Positions 8,825 to 18,195 are shown, counted from the stretch's first letter. The stretch is 64,000 nt of DNA from Desulfitobacterium chlororespirans DSM 11544 (GCF_900143285.1 NZ_FRDN01000006.1:124001-188000); one strand, 5' to 3'. Notes: generated from the sequence alone by a model not told the origin. Translations and numbers: made by a program.

Positions 8825-9821
8825 CGTCAATCACCTCATCGGCAAGACTTAATACTGCCTGAGAGGGAGCGATTCCCAACTGATGGGCTGTTTGGAGATT
8901 GACGGAAAAAATAATCCGGTCCGGTGTCTCCACAGGAATCTTCTCGGGGTTTTGCCCCTGGAGAATTTTATAAACCATATTGGCGGATTGGGTGCCTTGG
9001 CTCCAATTGGAGGTACCGTAAGAGGCCAGACAGCCGGCCATCGTATCCTGGGGATAAACCCCAAAGACGGGGATCTTAAGGGTCAACGCGTATTGAACGA
9101 TTTCCTCGGTATAGTTTTCCAGGAAGAATCCGGGCAAAAGAACAATGCCTTCGTCCTTAGCCTCTTGAATTTTGCGAAAAACCTCTTGTATCTCCTGGGC
9201 GTCGGTCAGGGTGTAGGTACTCAGCTCAATGCCTATTTTCTGCGAGGCTTGCTCCAAACCCGCTTGGGTTTGTTCGAAAAAGGGAACCCGGGAATCTCCC
9301 AGAATGGCTACCTTCTTAATCTCCGGCAGCAGGCGGTGCAATAACTCAAAGCGTTTGGGCGTCAGTTCATAATGATAATTATTTAAGCCTGTTAAATGGT
9401 TTCCCGGGCGAAGGGTGTCTTCCACCAAACCAATCACACTAGGAGAAAGAGTCCCCATGAACACCACCGGCGTGGGCGATTCCAAAGCTGAGATGAGCTC
9501 TTTGAGGCTTAGGGCCTCGACCGCTCCCGAAGCCACCAGGATATCGGGTTTTTCCATCAACAACTTTTTCCCTAACCCTGTAAGGTCAGTGAGATCGCTC
9601 TCCGCATTTTCGATATGAAAAACAATGTTCTCCCCTTCGATCAAGCCCATTTCCCTGAGCCTGGCCTTCAACCCGTCCACCTTTGCCAGTCTTAAATCAT
9701 TAGCGACCAGGACTCCGACTTTATACGGCTGCTTTGGTGTCGGGGAGAGTCCGCTCAAGTGACCGTAAAGAAGAATGGCTATGACCATAACACTACAAAG
9801 CAAGGCGATCATTTTTTTCAT
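8817..9821 (-). CDS. Periplasmic-type ABC substrate-binding protein (sensor component)
   Basis: About 334 residues: an N-terminal hydrophobic signal or anchor, then a type I periplasmic-binding fold of the TrpX/ABC_sub_bind group, with PYKVGVLVAND at its start. No lipobox cysteine is evident, so it may be secreted or membrane-anchored. No ABC permease or ATPase gene lies beside it; instead it is translationally coupled to the sensor kinase (overlap of eight bases). The inference is that it binds a ligand outside the membrane and presents it to the kinase, as in other three-component systems. The ATG at 9821 (MKKMIALL) was chosen because GGGAG lies seven bases upstream; two earlier in-frame starts lack such a site. 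Confidence 0.88.
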   Translation of the reverse strand: MKKMIALLCSVMVIAILLYGHLSGLSPTPKQPYKVGVLVANDLRLAKVDGLKARLREMGLIEGENIVFHIENAESDLTDLTGLGKKLLMEKPDILVASGAVEALSLKELISALESPTPVVFMGTLSPSVIGLVEDTLRPGNHLTGLNNYHYELTPKRFELLHRLLPEIKKVAILGDSRVPFFEQTQAGLEQASQKIGIELSTYTLTDAQEIQEVFRKIQEAKDEGIVLLPGFFLENYTEEIVQYALTLKIPVFGVYPQDTMAGCLASYGTSNWSQGTQSANMVYKILQGQNPEKIPVETPDRIIFSVNLQTAHQLGIAPSQAVLSLADEVIDDE

Positions 9822-9910
9822 TGGCATTCTCCCTTTCCTTTGCCCATTCATTGTCCCGGCTCTCCGCTGATATAAATCTCTTTTAGTCTATCAAGAGGTG
9901 TCAAAATAAG

Positions 9911-9940
9911 CAAAAGGAACTGTAAAATTACAGTCCCTTG
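9911..9940 (-). terminator. Terminator of the molybdenum oxidoreductase operon
   Basis: Ten-base arms 9928-9937 and 9916-9925 pair on the minus strand (one G-T pair) and are followed by TTTTGCTTATTTT. It lies just past the NrfD gene and separates the enzyme operon from the signalling cassette. Confidence 0.75.
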
Positions 9941-9948
9941 GTCTATCT

Positions 9949-11118
9949 TCAGTTTGAGCGGACTGAGGGGGTTCTTTCTGTTGCGGGCTCTATGCCGTAA
10001 ACCGGCAAAAACTTAAAGGCCAGATAGAGAATTGCCATTTCGAGGACTGCAAAGCAGCCTAAAAACACCAGATGTCTGGGTTCAACATGATAAGGGTTAA
10101 GAGCATTCCCGCTTAAAGGAATCTGCTGGCCCCCCACCACAAAATTGATCCGCATAGCAATAACCCCCAGAAGTGTCAATATGGAGGCCAGGGATAGGAG
10201 CCCCAAAGACTTCCGGGTCTTGGACCAAAAGGTAATAATGAAGGGTACCACCAGGCCCAAACCGATCTCGACGCCGAGGAACATGGCGCTGTGGCTGCCC
10301 CAAAGCAGCATTTCTGCGGCAGCATAGCCTGCGGCATTGCCGAAGTAAAGGACAATAAAATTAATCACCATGAGAACTCCATCCACCACGATAAACCACA
10401 TCATCAGGCGGGCAATATCCTGAAGAACCTCTCTGCGCTGGTGGGTAAGTGCCTTCTCCGGGGAGAAAAAGCGCTGGGTGAGGATCAGGGTGAGGATCAG
10501 CAGGCCCGTACCCGAAACCATAGCGGACATGAGAAAGATAAGGGGCATGAGTCCTGTATGCCAGAGGGCCCTGGCCTGCATATTGGCAAGGATAAACCCT
10601 GTGTAGCCATGGACCGAGAGGGCCAGGGGGACTCCTAAAGTTCCCAAACGCTTAATCCATTTTTGGTCATTGGCCAGGGCATCTGGGGAGAGATCTTTTT
10701 TGCCAAAGGTTAGCAAGGAATAAAGGCCTTGGCGAAAGCCCGTTAGTTTTTGGGCACCCAGGGCAAAGTCCTTACGCATCATAAACCAGAGATAAAAAAT
10801 ACAGGTCAGGGGATAGAGAGTGAGCAGGAAGGTGCCATAGGAAATGGCGGAAGTCGGATTCAAGCGGAAGAATAGGGTATAAAAACGGGCGGGCTGCTCC
10901 AAATCAGCGATAAGATGCAAGGGGGCAACAGCCAGCAGGGCAATGGCCATGACCACTCCGGCCTTAGCGATGGGCTTATATTTTTGGATGCCAAAAACTG
11001 TCCCCAGGCTGGAAAGGACAAAGGAACCTGCACTAAGTCCTGTGTAGAAGAAATAGATGGAAATTAAATAACCCAGCTGAACCGGATGTTCTACATTGGC
11101 TAAATAGGTTATTTCCAT
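9949..11118 (-). CDS. NrfD/PsrC-family membrane subunit of the oxidoreductase
   Basis: 389 residues, eight to ten hydrophobic helices, resembling the NrfD/PsrC/TtrC quinone-interacting subunits of molybdenum oxidoreductases. It would anchor the enzyme in the membrane and pass electrons from menaquinol to the iron-sulfur subunit. No haem-binding cysteine motifs are seen. The gene follows the ferredoxin subunit by one base, the usual B-C order of such operons. Confidence 0.9.
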   Translation of the reverse strand: MEITYLANVEHPVQLGYLISIYFFYTGLSAGSFVLSSLGTVFGIQKYKPIAKAGVVMAIALLAVAPLHLIADLEQPARFYTLFFRLNPTSAISYGTFLLTLYPLTCIFYLWFMMRKDFALGAQKLTGFRQGLYSLLTFGKKDLSPDALANDQKWIKRLGTLGVPLALSVHGYTGFILANMQARALWHTGLMPLIFLMSAMVSGTGLLILTLILTQRFFSPEKALTHQRREVLQDIARLMMWFIVVDGVLMVINFIVLYFGNAAGYAAAEMLLWGSHSAMFLGVEIGLGLVVPFIITFWSKTRKSLGLLSLASILTLLGVIAMRINFVVGGQQIPLSGNALNPYHVEPRHLVFLGCFAVLEMAILYLAFKFLPVYGIEPATERTPSVRSN

Positions 11119-11119
11119 T

Positions 11120-11734
11120 TTATTTCCCCCCCTTCTCTAAATCTGTATAGTCCGCTCCCAGCAAAGCCTGGTCGGCACCAATGTAATAGATCATCGGTTG
11201 GGTATTCATCTCCGGCTTGAGAACCTGTACAGGGTTATTGGCTATCAGTCGGGAAACAAGACTGTTGGGATCATGCAAATCCCCAAAGATTCGGGCTCCT
11301 CCTACACAGGTCGTGACACAGGCCGGCAGCAGCCCCATTTGTATTCTATGATAGCAGAAGGTGCATTTCTCCGCCGTTCTGCGCACCGGGTTAACAAAGC
11401 GGGCATCATAAGGACAGGCTGCCATACAATATTTGCAGCCAATACAGCGGTCATAATCGATCAGAATAGTGCCGTCTTCGGTCCGGTAAGTGGCCTGGAC
11501 AGGGCAGGCCGACTTACAGGGGGCATTATCACAATGGTTGCATAAGCGGGGCAAACGATGACGGGACACTTGTGGATAGGTGCCCTTTTCTATTTCCTTG
11601 ACCCAAGTACGGTATTTTCCATCCGGCACGTTATTCTCGATTTTGCAGGAAACAGTGCAGGCGTTGCAGCCCACACATTTTCGCAAGTCAATGACCATGC
11701 CGTAACGAATCGATTGTTCAGTCACGATTGCCAC
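11120..11734 (-). CDS. Four-cluster ferredoxin subunit of the oxidoreductase
   Basis: 204 residues with four cysteine groups typical of DmsB/PsrB/TtrB electron-transfer subunits: CVGCNACTVSC, CNHCDNAPCKSACP, CIGCKYCMAACP and CTFCYHRI with a later CVTTC. These bind four cubane clusters forming a wire between the NrfD subunit and the molybdenum subunit. No own signal peptide is seen, so it is probably exported together with the Tat-targeted catalytic subunit. Its start overlaps the chaperone gene by 13 bases. Confidence 0.95.
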   Translation of the reverse strand: MAIVTEQSIRYGMVIDLRKCVGCNACTVSCKIENNVPDGKYRTWVKEIEKGTYPQVSRHRLPRLCNHCDNAPCKSACPVQATYRTEDGTILIDYDRCIGCKYCMAACPYDARFVNPVRRTAEKCTFCYHRIQMGLLPACVTTCVGGARIFGDLHDPNSLVSRLIANNPVQVLKPEMNTQPMIYYIGADQALLGADYTDLEKGGK

Positions 11735-12438
11735 TCCTCTCCTTCGATGTTCTCATTGCTGGTGCTTTCCGGTATTGGAGATCCGGTTAAGAGCTTAGCC
11801 TCTTCCTGGCAGAATTCTGCGGCCAGCCCTGCGAAATAAGTGTAGAAACCTGTGGGATCGGCTCCGGCCAGCTCTTCCCTGAGCTGAGGCAGCCACTGAT
11901 TCAAATGTTCTTCCAGCAAGACCTTTTGCAAATGATAAAGGGCTCCCAGGTCTTTCTTGGCTTTTTCCCAACTCTCTTCAGTTTGACAAAGATAGGCCAG
12001 GGCGGCAAGCTCAAAGCCAATCTGGTCGGGAATATTCATTTCTTTAAGGGGTTGAAAGATCGTCATTTTTTCCGGTTCAAAGCCGATTTGCTGATAAATT
12101 TGCCTAATCTGCAGGGTTGAATCCCCCCAAAATCCTCCGAACTTGGTCTTCCCGCCTTTCTGCCGCCGGGCCCCGCGAATAGCCGCTTCAAAAGGGGGCA
12201 CAAAGCGTCCCGAGACAGGAACAAAGAAAAGATCATAATAGGTCTGCCGCAATTCCTCCAGCTCAGGATCCCCTTCCTCGATCTCTCTCAGCAGCTCCTC
12301 CAGCCAGGACTCCTCCAGATCGGCAGCCCATTTCTTTAAAACTCTAAACTGCTCCCAGGTGGGTTCATTAAGGAAAATACTGGCCAGCAGTTCATAGCCT
12401 AAAGCCCGCTCCCGGGCACCTCCTTCAATTTTCAGCAT
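11722..12438 (-). CDS. TorD/DmsD-family maturation chaperone
   Basis: About 238 residues, mainly helical, with the conserved stretch near PPFEAAIRG and a LEELRQTYYDLFFVP segment typical of TorD-like proteins. Such chaperones bind the twin-arginine leader of a molybdoenzyme and hold it until the cofactor is inserted. Placement between the catalytic and ferredoxin genes supports that role. I start at the ATG at 12438, where GAGGGAGGAG lies at good spacing, and not at the longer ORF start 14 codons upstream. Confidence 0.85.
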   Translation of the reverse strand: MLKIEGGARERALGYELLASIFLNEPTWEQFRVLKKWAADLEESWLEELLREIEEGDPELEELRQTYYDLFFVPVSGRFVPPFEAAIRGARRQKGGKTKFGGFWGDSTLQIRQIYQQIGFEPEKMTIFQPLKEMNIPDQIGFELAALAYLCQTEESWEKAKKDLGALYHLQKVLLEEHLNQWLPQLREELAGADPTGFYTYFAGLAAEFCQEEAKLLTGSPIPESTSNENIEGEEWQS

Positions 12439-12543
12439 GTTTGCTCCTCCCTCTTTGGTGTTGTCATAGTCACCCCCCATGCCGAGCCCCAGGATCGGCA
12501 GAGGATGAAACGTTTTATCCAGCTCAAGCAGATCATGAGTTTT

Positions 12544-15500
12544 TTAGAGCTTAAGGATTTTAGCTTTCACCGTATTGCGATCTGTTGATCCGCCCACCAG
12601 ATCTACCAATGGATGAGGGGTTTTTAAGCTGATATCCCGCAAGGCGAGGCGGTTGAGAAGAACTCCCTTGCCATCCCCGGCGTCCCCGGCACGCTTTTTG
12701 CCATCAATCTCAAAGCCCCGGTCCCCGGATTGACCCCAATGTCCATAGCCGTATTCGATGCCGATGGAGCCTTTGCCCACGCCCCGGCGTACCTTAGCAA
12801 TACCCTCTACTTCCCCGGTGGGAGTAATCAGCTTGACCCTATCCCCTGTCTCAATGCCCAGGGCTGAAGCATCGTCTAGGTTCATCTCGATGTGATTGGT
12901 ATCCTGCATACCTTTGAGCAGGGGGACGTTGTTCAGGCAGGCACCGGTGCGATAACGGGGCTTATAGGATACGGCGATAAAGGGCCATTCCTGGATAGGA
13001 TAGACTTCATCCACGGTTCTCCCATCGGCAAACGTGGGGGGAATCCAGCAGGCTGTCCCGGGATTGTATTGGCCTGTCATACAGTTGATGCTGGTGCCCA
13101 GTTTCTGATTGTAGATGTTGACCACTTTACCGAATTTGTTGGTCAGGTTATCCCCGTCATAATTCTTCACATAATCCTCGAAACGTCCCCCCCGTGCCAG
13201 CAGATAATAGACTTTTGGCCATTCTTCCGCGGAAAGGCTGGATCTTACATTCTTCAGATCCCCCGCCAAGCCGGTGAGGGCTAATTCCTCCGCTGAAATA
13301 TCGGCAATGGGCGTTTCATCAAAAGCGATATTGGCCATGGCCTTTAAGAAGTAATCCGCTGCCGAGTTCAAAGGGGTGGGCTTTCCTTCCGCGTCCAGAA
13401 TGCCCTCCTCCCCATAGCCGGGAAGATTCAGGCGTTTGGCAATCTCAATCAGGTAGGCTTCCATGGAATAGGGGTGTCCCTCTTTGGTCTTGGGGACCAG
13501 AGGATCAATGATGGGATGGCGGGCTCCATGGGCCTTGCTTAAAACCAAATTCCAAATTACCGGTACTCCCCAGCTTTCATAGAAGGTAGTATCGGGAATA
13601 ATATAATCTGCATATTGGGTGGAGTCCCCCATCATAATATCAATGGAAATAATCAAGGGAAGCTTTTCCGGATCTTTAAGAAAATCCTCCACATCCTTCT
13701 GGAACAGTCCCGGAGTGGCGTAGAGAGGATTGGCCATCCACATCATGAGAATTTTGGCGCTGTAGGGATAGCCGGCCATCATGGAAGGAATCACATGCCC
13801 CTCTAAACTATCGGCTAAGGGACTCCAAGGCAGAGTGGCGGGATAGGGATTTTCTCCTTTGGTTTTTCTGGCTTTGTATTCCGGAGTCTCTTCGTAGGCT
13901 TTTCCTTCCCGGCTGATTTTGACCCCTTTGGGCTTGACTCCTCCGGGAACCTTAGCAAAATCATAGCGTTTGCCCGCATCATCGGCGATATAGCCGCCGC
14001 CGCTCTTGGTTGAGCCGCCTTTTTTATTGATATTGCCATTTAAAGCATTAAGGGTAGCTACAGCCAGGGAGCCATAAAAACCGTTGGAGTGCATGGATAC
14101 CCCGCCGTGATGATCCGTGGCTGCTTTGGTGCCATGGTTGAAATATTCCTTGGCTAAACTGATGATCCGTTCCTGACTTAAACCTGACTCCTTGGCATAT
14201 TCCTCATAGGTATAGGAAGCGGCTTCATCCCTGAGAATCTGCAGGGAACTCTTCACGGTAACCATGGCATCGCCAAGGGCGATTTTACCGGTGTAGAAGA
14301 GGGTTCCATTCTCCGTAGCTTTACAGAGAGTGGGCTCGCCGGACTTTTGATCGATAACCACATAATTGGGATTGCTCTCATCAGCCTTTTCGGCCAGGCC
14401 AATCTGTTCCCCCAAGAGAAACTTCCCGTAGTCGGCATGTCCTTCCTCTTGAATGACCAGGTAGGTGGCATTGGTCCAGGAGGGGAACTTCTTTTTCTGG
14501 GCCGCTTCCTTGCTGGGGGATATCAAATAGTTTTCATTGTATTTTTTATTCTCGATGGCCCAACGAGCCATTGCCATGGCCAGGGCGCCATCTCCCCCCG
14601 GACGAATAGGTACCCAGGAGGATTCCTCTGCCTTCGGCGGGTTGTACATGCCGTTTTGAAGCACGGGATCCACGATAACCGCTTTCATGCCGTTTTCGGC
14701 TTGGGCTAAGGCAGACTTCCGGGCCATAGGCTGAAAGGGGGCCCCGGCCTGACCCGGTGCATTGCCAAAGAACATAATAAACTCTGCTCCCATGTAATCG
14801 GCCTTCATATGGGGTTTTTTATCCCAGGTATCCAGGAAGGCCAGATAGGCAACCCGACGGCTGATTCCGCAGATACCGCCATGGCCGAAATGATTGGGAG
14901 AACCATAGGAGTTATTGACGAAACGCTTCGCGAAAGGTGTTCGTCCGTCATCCCGGCCGCCGATGAAAACAAATTGATTGGCCTTTACGCCCCAGCCCGG
15001 CTGCTCAGGATAGATGGGGGTGTCTAAGTCACGAACCTGCCGCAGACCTTCGATGCTCTGACTTTCACCGAGCTCGGAGAAGAGTTGGCCCCCTTCGATG
15101 GTTTCTTCTAAAGCCTGCTCCCAGGTGATGGGCTGCCATTTCCCTTCGCCCCTTTTACCTGCTCGTTTAAGGGGAGTGAGGATACGGTTGGGCTCGTAGA
15201 CCATTTGGAAAGCTGAGTTCCCTCTTTGGCAGACCGTAGCCCTTTGGATATGGCCATTCTCCTTGTACTGACCTAAGGAAAGATAGGATTCCTTCAGCGG
15301 AGTGTCAAAGGGGAGATGAGGTTCGGCACAGCTGGGGTGGTAGGGATTCCCGACCACGCGCAAGATCTTGCCGCTTTTTTTATCCACCTTCACCCGATTG
15401 CCGCAATTGCTCCAACAGCCCAGGCAGACACTGTTTTTTAACGCAACGTCCTGATTGAGAATGATTTCCCCGGTGGTCTTATCGATTTTCATCTCTGCCG

Positions 15501-15639
15501 GCAGGGCATCCCCATCATAAGGAGTAGGATTGGTAATGGCTTCGTCGGCGATGACCCGGGGAATTTTTTCTATTCCTAAGCCAATGGCTGCAACACTTCC
15601 GACGGCGGCCATGGATTTAATGAAATCGCGCCTTTTCAT
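12544..15639 (-). CDS. Molybdopterin oxidoreductase catalytic subunit, TtrA/ArrA-like
   Basis: 1,031 residues, DMSO-reductase superfamily. A twin-arginine leader (MKRRDFIKS, then a hydrophobic stretch) marks export by the Tat pathway. Cysteines 72, 75, 79 and 104 are placed to bind a [4Fe-4S] cluster, and Cys257 in FGHGGICGISRR is the best candidate for the molybdenum ligand. Length and the ATVCQRGN and GICGISRR neighbourhoods fit tetrathionate reductase TtrA best; arsenate-reductase-like or other sulfur-oxyanion reductases are alternatives. The operon order A-chaperone-B-C and the upstream sigma-54 promoter imply induced anaerobic respiration with an external electron acceptor. The exact substrate is not proven. 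Confidence 0.88.
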   Translation of the reverse strand: MKRRDFIKSMAAVGSVAAIGLGIEKIPRVIADEAITNPTPYDGDALPAEMKIDKTTGEIILNQDVALKNSVCLGCWSNCGNRVKVDKKSGKILRVVGNPYHPSCAEPHLPFDTPLKESYLSLGQYKENGHIQRATVCQRGNSAFQMVYEPNRILTPLKRAGKRGEGKWQPITWEQALEETIEGGQLFSELGESQSIEGLRQVRDLDTPIYPEQPGWGVKANQFVFIGGRDDGRTPFAKRFVNNSYGSPNHFGHGGICGISRRVAYLAFLDTWDKKPHMKADYMGAEFIMFFGNAPGQAGAPFQPMARKSALAQAENGMKAVIVDPVLQNGMYNPPKAEESSWVPIRPGGDGALAMAMARWAIENKKYNENYLISPSKEAAQKKKFPSWTNATYLVIQEEGHADYGKFLLGEQIGLAEKADESNPNYVVIDQKSGEPTLCKATENGTLFYTGKIALGDAMVTVKSSLQILRDEAASYTYEEYAKESGLSQERIISLAKEYFNHGTKAATDHHGGVSMHSNGFYGSLAVATLNALNGNINKKGGSTKSGGGYIADDAGKRYDFAKVPGGVKPKGVKISREGKAYEETPEYKARKTKGENPYPATLPWSPLADSLEGHVIPSMMAGYPYSAKILMMWMANPLYATPGLFQKDVEDFLKDPEKLPLIISIDIMMGDSTQYADYIIPDTTFYESWGVPVIWNLVLSKAHGARHPIIDPLVPKTKEGHPYSMEAYLIEIAKRLNLPGYGEEGILDAEGKPTPLNSAADYFLKAMANIAFDETPIADISAEELALTGLAGDLKNVRSSLSAEEWPKVYYLLARGGRFEDYVKNYDGDNLTNKFGKVVNIYNQKLGTSINCMTGQYNPGTACWIPPTFADGRTVDEVYPIQEWPFIAVSYKPRYRTGACLNNVPLLKGMQDTNHIEMNLDDASALGIETGDRVKLITPTGEVEGIAKVRRGVGKGSIGIEYGYGHWGQSGDRGFEIDGKKRAGDAGDGKGVLLNRLALRDISLKTPHPLVDLVGGSTDRNTVKAKILKL

Positions 15640-15720
15640 GTTTTTAGCTCCTTTCTGTTCCTTCAGGTATAGCTTGTTAAAGCTTGAGTTATACTTTGCT
15701 TGGTTCTGATTCTTTTATCT

Positions 15721-15736
15721 TGCAAAAGCCATGCCA
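15721..15736 (-). promoter_or_regulatory. Sigma-54 (-24/-12) promoter
   Basis: On the minus strand the sequence is TGGCATG-GCTT-TTGCA, matching the consensus TGGCAYR-N4-TTGCW at every defined position, with GG and GC exactly ten bases apart. It lies 82 bases upstream of the catalytic subunit's ATG and points at it. The NtrC-type activator encoded at 5.1-6.6 kb in the same locus is the obvious partner. Confidence 0.88.
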
Positions 15737-15840
15737 ACGATTTTAGGCTGATTCGCTCTAAGTTCTTCCTATGGAAACGGCTGCATAGACGAGATTGGGA
15801 TTTTGGCAAAACTACGGCTTCCTTGTCTTCAGAATCGGTT

Positions 15841-15912
15841 TGACAAAATGTCAGGCTTTTCAGCCCTGACATTTTTGCAAAAAATAAGAGCCCTGACATT
15901 TTGTCAGGGCTC
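15841..15912 (-). promoter_or_regulatory. Paired dyads, candidate enhancer sites for the sigma-54 activator
   Basis: The 13-base dyad TGACA-N3-TGTCA occurs at 15841-15853 and, as its exact reverse complement, at 15894-15906. Their centres are 53 bases apart, about five helical turns, and 112 and 165 bases upstream of the -24 element. A further half-site TGACA lies at 15867-15871. Position and symmetry suit an NtrC-family upstream activating sequence. The second dyad also serves as the stem of the topB terminator. Confidence 0.55.
15876..15912 (-). terminator. Terminator of topB
   Basis: Perfect 11-base arms (15902-15912 and 15888-15898) with a three-base loop, followed on the minus strand by TTATTTTTT. 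A weaker second hairpin with the same stem sequence follows at about 15849-15871. Confidence 0.85.
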
Positions 15913-15921
15913 CTCCAGTTT

Positions 15922-18111
15922 TTACTTGGGTAGATTTAATTTAGCAAGGGCATCGGCCAAAGCTGTATTTAAGGGCGTGTCCTTTTCTTGTTTTTGCAAA
16001 TAGTGATTGACTTCCTTCTTATTGTAGGATCCCTTGCTTCCTTCTTGTTCTCTGCGCTTGTTAAAAGCAGACAGTTTCTCTCGATAGCCACAGGCACATG
16101 TGAAGATCTTATGCTCTCCCTCTCCCTGCAGTTTCATTTTTTTATGGCATTGGGGACACCGGGCATTGGATTGCACGGAAAGCCCCTGACGATAACCACA
16201 CTCCCGATCCTGGCAAACCAGCATTTCTCCGCGTTTGCCCTTCACCTGCAGGAGAAATTTACCGCACTCCGGACATTTGGCCCGTGTCATATTGTCATGG
16301 CGATAGGTCTGGCCGCTCCCGGACACTTCCGAGACAAGCTGGGTGGCATAGCTTCTGATCCCCTGGATAAAGCGCTGCCGGTCTTCCCGACCTTTGCTGA
16401 TTTCACTGAGCTGTTGTTCCCACTTGGCGGTGAGCTCCGCGGATTTCAGCTCAGGGGGAACCAAGCCAATCAGTTGAATCCCTTTGGAAGTAGGAACGAT
16501 TTCCTTGCCGTTGCGCTCCATATAGAAAGAACTAAAGAGCTTTTCAATGATATCGGCCCGGGTAGCCGGCGTACCCAAACCGCTGGTTTTTTCCAGAGTC
16601 TCCCGCAGGGCCTCATCCTCCACCCGCTGTCCGGGATGTTCCATAGCGGAAAGCAGGGTGGCTTCGGTATAGCGCTTGGGGGGCTTGGTTTTGCCCGGCA
16701 AAAGTTTTAGGTCAAGGACTTCAAGGGTCTGCTTGGGCTGGAGATCCGGCAAATTTTGTTCCTGCTCCTCATGATCGGCCTCCTCGTCAGCAGCATCCCT
16801 GCCTTCATAGACACTTCGCCAGCCTTTTTGTTTGACGATTTTGCCTTTGGCGGTGAACAGTTCTCCCTGAATCTCCACTTTAACCGTGGTCTGCTCATAT
16901 TCAAAGGCCGGGGACAGGACCGCGATAAAGCGGCGCACAATCAGGTCATAGATTTTGGCCTCTTCCGGACTGAGTTTATTGAGGAACACTGTTTGTTCCG
17001 TGGGGATAATGGCGTGATGGTCCGTGACTTTCGAGTTATCCACCAATCGTTTCGTGGGGGTGATTTTGGTGCGCAGAACCCGGCGGGCCAGTTCACTGTA
17101 AGGTCCTACGGCAATAGTTTTGAGCCGTTCCGGAAGGGTGGGGACGATATCCTCGGAAAGATAACGGGAATCCGTCCTTGGATAAGTGACCAGCTTATGC
17201 TGTTCATAAAGCTGCTGCATGATGGATGAGGTTTGCTTGGCCGAAAATGCGTATTTTCGGTTGGCATCCCTTTGCAGTTCGGTCAAATCATAGGCCTGGG
17301 GGGGCTGCTCCTTTTTAGCTTCTTTCTTAATCTCGGCAACCTGGCCCTTATGCCCCCTTAGCTTCTGCACAAGCTGTTCTGCTTTCTTCTGATCAAAAAT
17401 CCTGCTTTGGCCATTGCCCTTATCCTGCCAGCTCAGCGCAAACCCTTGCACCCGGGCATTAATTGTCCAATAACCCTTAGGAACAAAGTTTTGAATCTCC
17501 TTTTCCCGTTCCACCACCAGAGCCAGGGTGGGAGTCTGCACTCTTCCTGCCGAGAGCTGGGCGTTGTATTTACAGGTCAGGGCCCGCGTGACATTCAAGC
17601 CCACATACCAGTCCGCCTGAGCACGGCACTCGGCGGCGGCGTAGAGAGACTCGTAAGCCTTGCCTGGTTTGAGATTATTAAAGCCCTCCCGGATAGCCTT
17701 ATCCGTTTGGGAAGAAATCCAGAGCCGTTTGATGGGCTTTTTCCAACCGGCCTTCCCGATAATCCAGCGTGCCACCAGCTCCCCCTCCCGGCCGGCATCG
17801 GTGGCAATAATCAGCTCCTCCACATCAGGCTGGCGCAGGAGCTGCTTGACGGCAGCGTATTGCTTGGACGTCTCCTTGATGACCACCAATTCCATGTCCT
17901 TAGGGAGCATGGGCAGGTCTTCCAGACGCCATTGCTTATACTTCTCTCCATAAGCTTCCGGATCGGCAAGGGTCACCAGATGCCCCAAGGCCCAAGTGAC
18001 GATATAGCGGGAGCCGATGAAGCAGCCGTTGCCTTTTTGATTGCAGCCTAATAATTTGGCAATATCACGACCCACGGAGGGTTTTTCTGTTAAAACTAAA
18101 CTCTTTCCCAT
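15922..18111 (-). CDS. topB: DNA topoisomerase III (type IA)
   Basis: 729 residues. The N-terminal TOPRIM domain carries the acidic motif DAGREGE (105-111); the active-site tyrosine is Y310 in TYPRTDSRY; the C-terminus has two zinc-ribbon-like modules (CPECGKFLL...CQDREC and CPQCHKK...CAC). Type IA enzymes cut one strand to relax or decatenate DNA during replication and recombination. Length and motifs fit TopB, not TopA. Some TopB copies belong to conjugative elements, but none of the usual companion genes are here, so it looks chromosomal. Start ATG has AGGAGAG upstream. Confidence 0.95.
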   Translation of the reverse strand: MGKSLVLTEKPSVGRDIAKLLGCNQKGNGCFIGSRYIVTWALGHLVTLADPEAYGEKYKQWRLEDLPMLPKDMELVVIKETSKQYAAVKQLLRQPDVEELIIATDAGREGELVARWIIGKAGWKKPIKRLWISSQTDKAIREGFNNLKPGKAYESLYAAAECRAQADWYVGLNVTRALTCKYNAQLSAGRVQTPTLALVVEREKEIQNFVPKGYWTINARVQGFALSWQDKGNGQSRIFDQKKAEQLVQKLRGHKGQVAEIKKEAKKEQPPQAYDLTELQRDANRKYAFSAKQTSSIMQQLYEQHKLVTYPRTDSRYLSEDIVPTLPERLKTIAVGPYSELARRVLRTKITPTKRLVDNSKVTDHHAIIPTEQTVFLNKLSPEEAKIYDLIVRRFIAVLSPAFEYEQTTVKVEIQGELFTAKGKIVKQKGWRSVYEGRDAADEEADHEEQEQNLPDLQPKQTLEVLDLKLLPGKTKPPKRYTEATLLSAMEHPGQRVEDEALRETLEKTSGLGTPATRADIIEKLFSSFYMERNGKEIVPTSKGIQLIGLVPPELKSAELTAKWEQQLSEISKGREDRQRFIQGIRSYATQLVSEVSGSGQTYRHDNMTRAKCPECGKFLLQVKGKRGEMLVCQDRECGYRQGLSVQSNARCPQCHKKMKLQGEGEHKIFTCACGYREKLSAFNKRREQEGSKGSYNKKEVNHYLQKQEKDTPLNTALADALAKLNLPK

Positions 18112-18195
18112 TGGTTCTCTCCTATAGCTAATTTTTGTTTATTCCAGTCTTAGATTAAGAACAGTCCTCCTTCTTAGTATAACACAGTCTCACCG

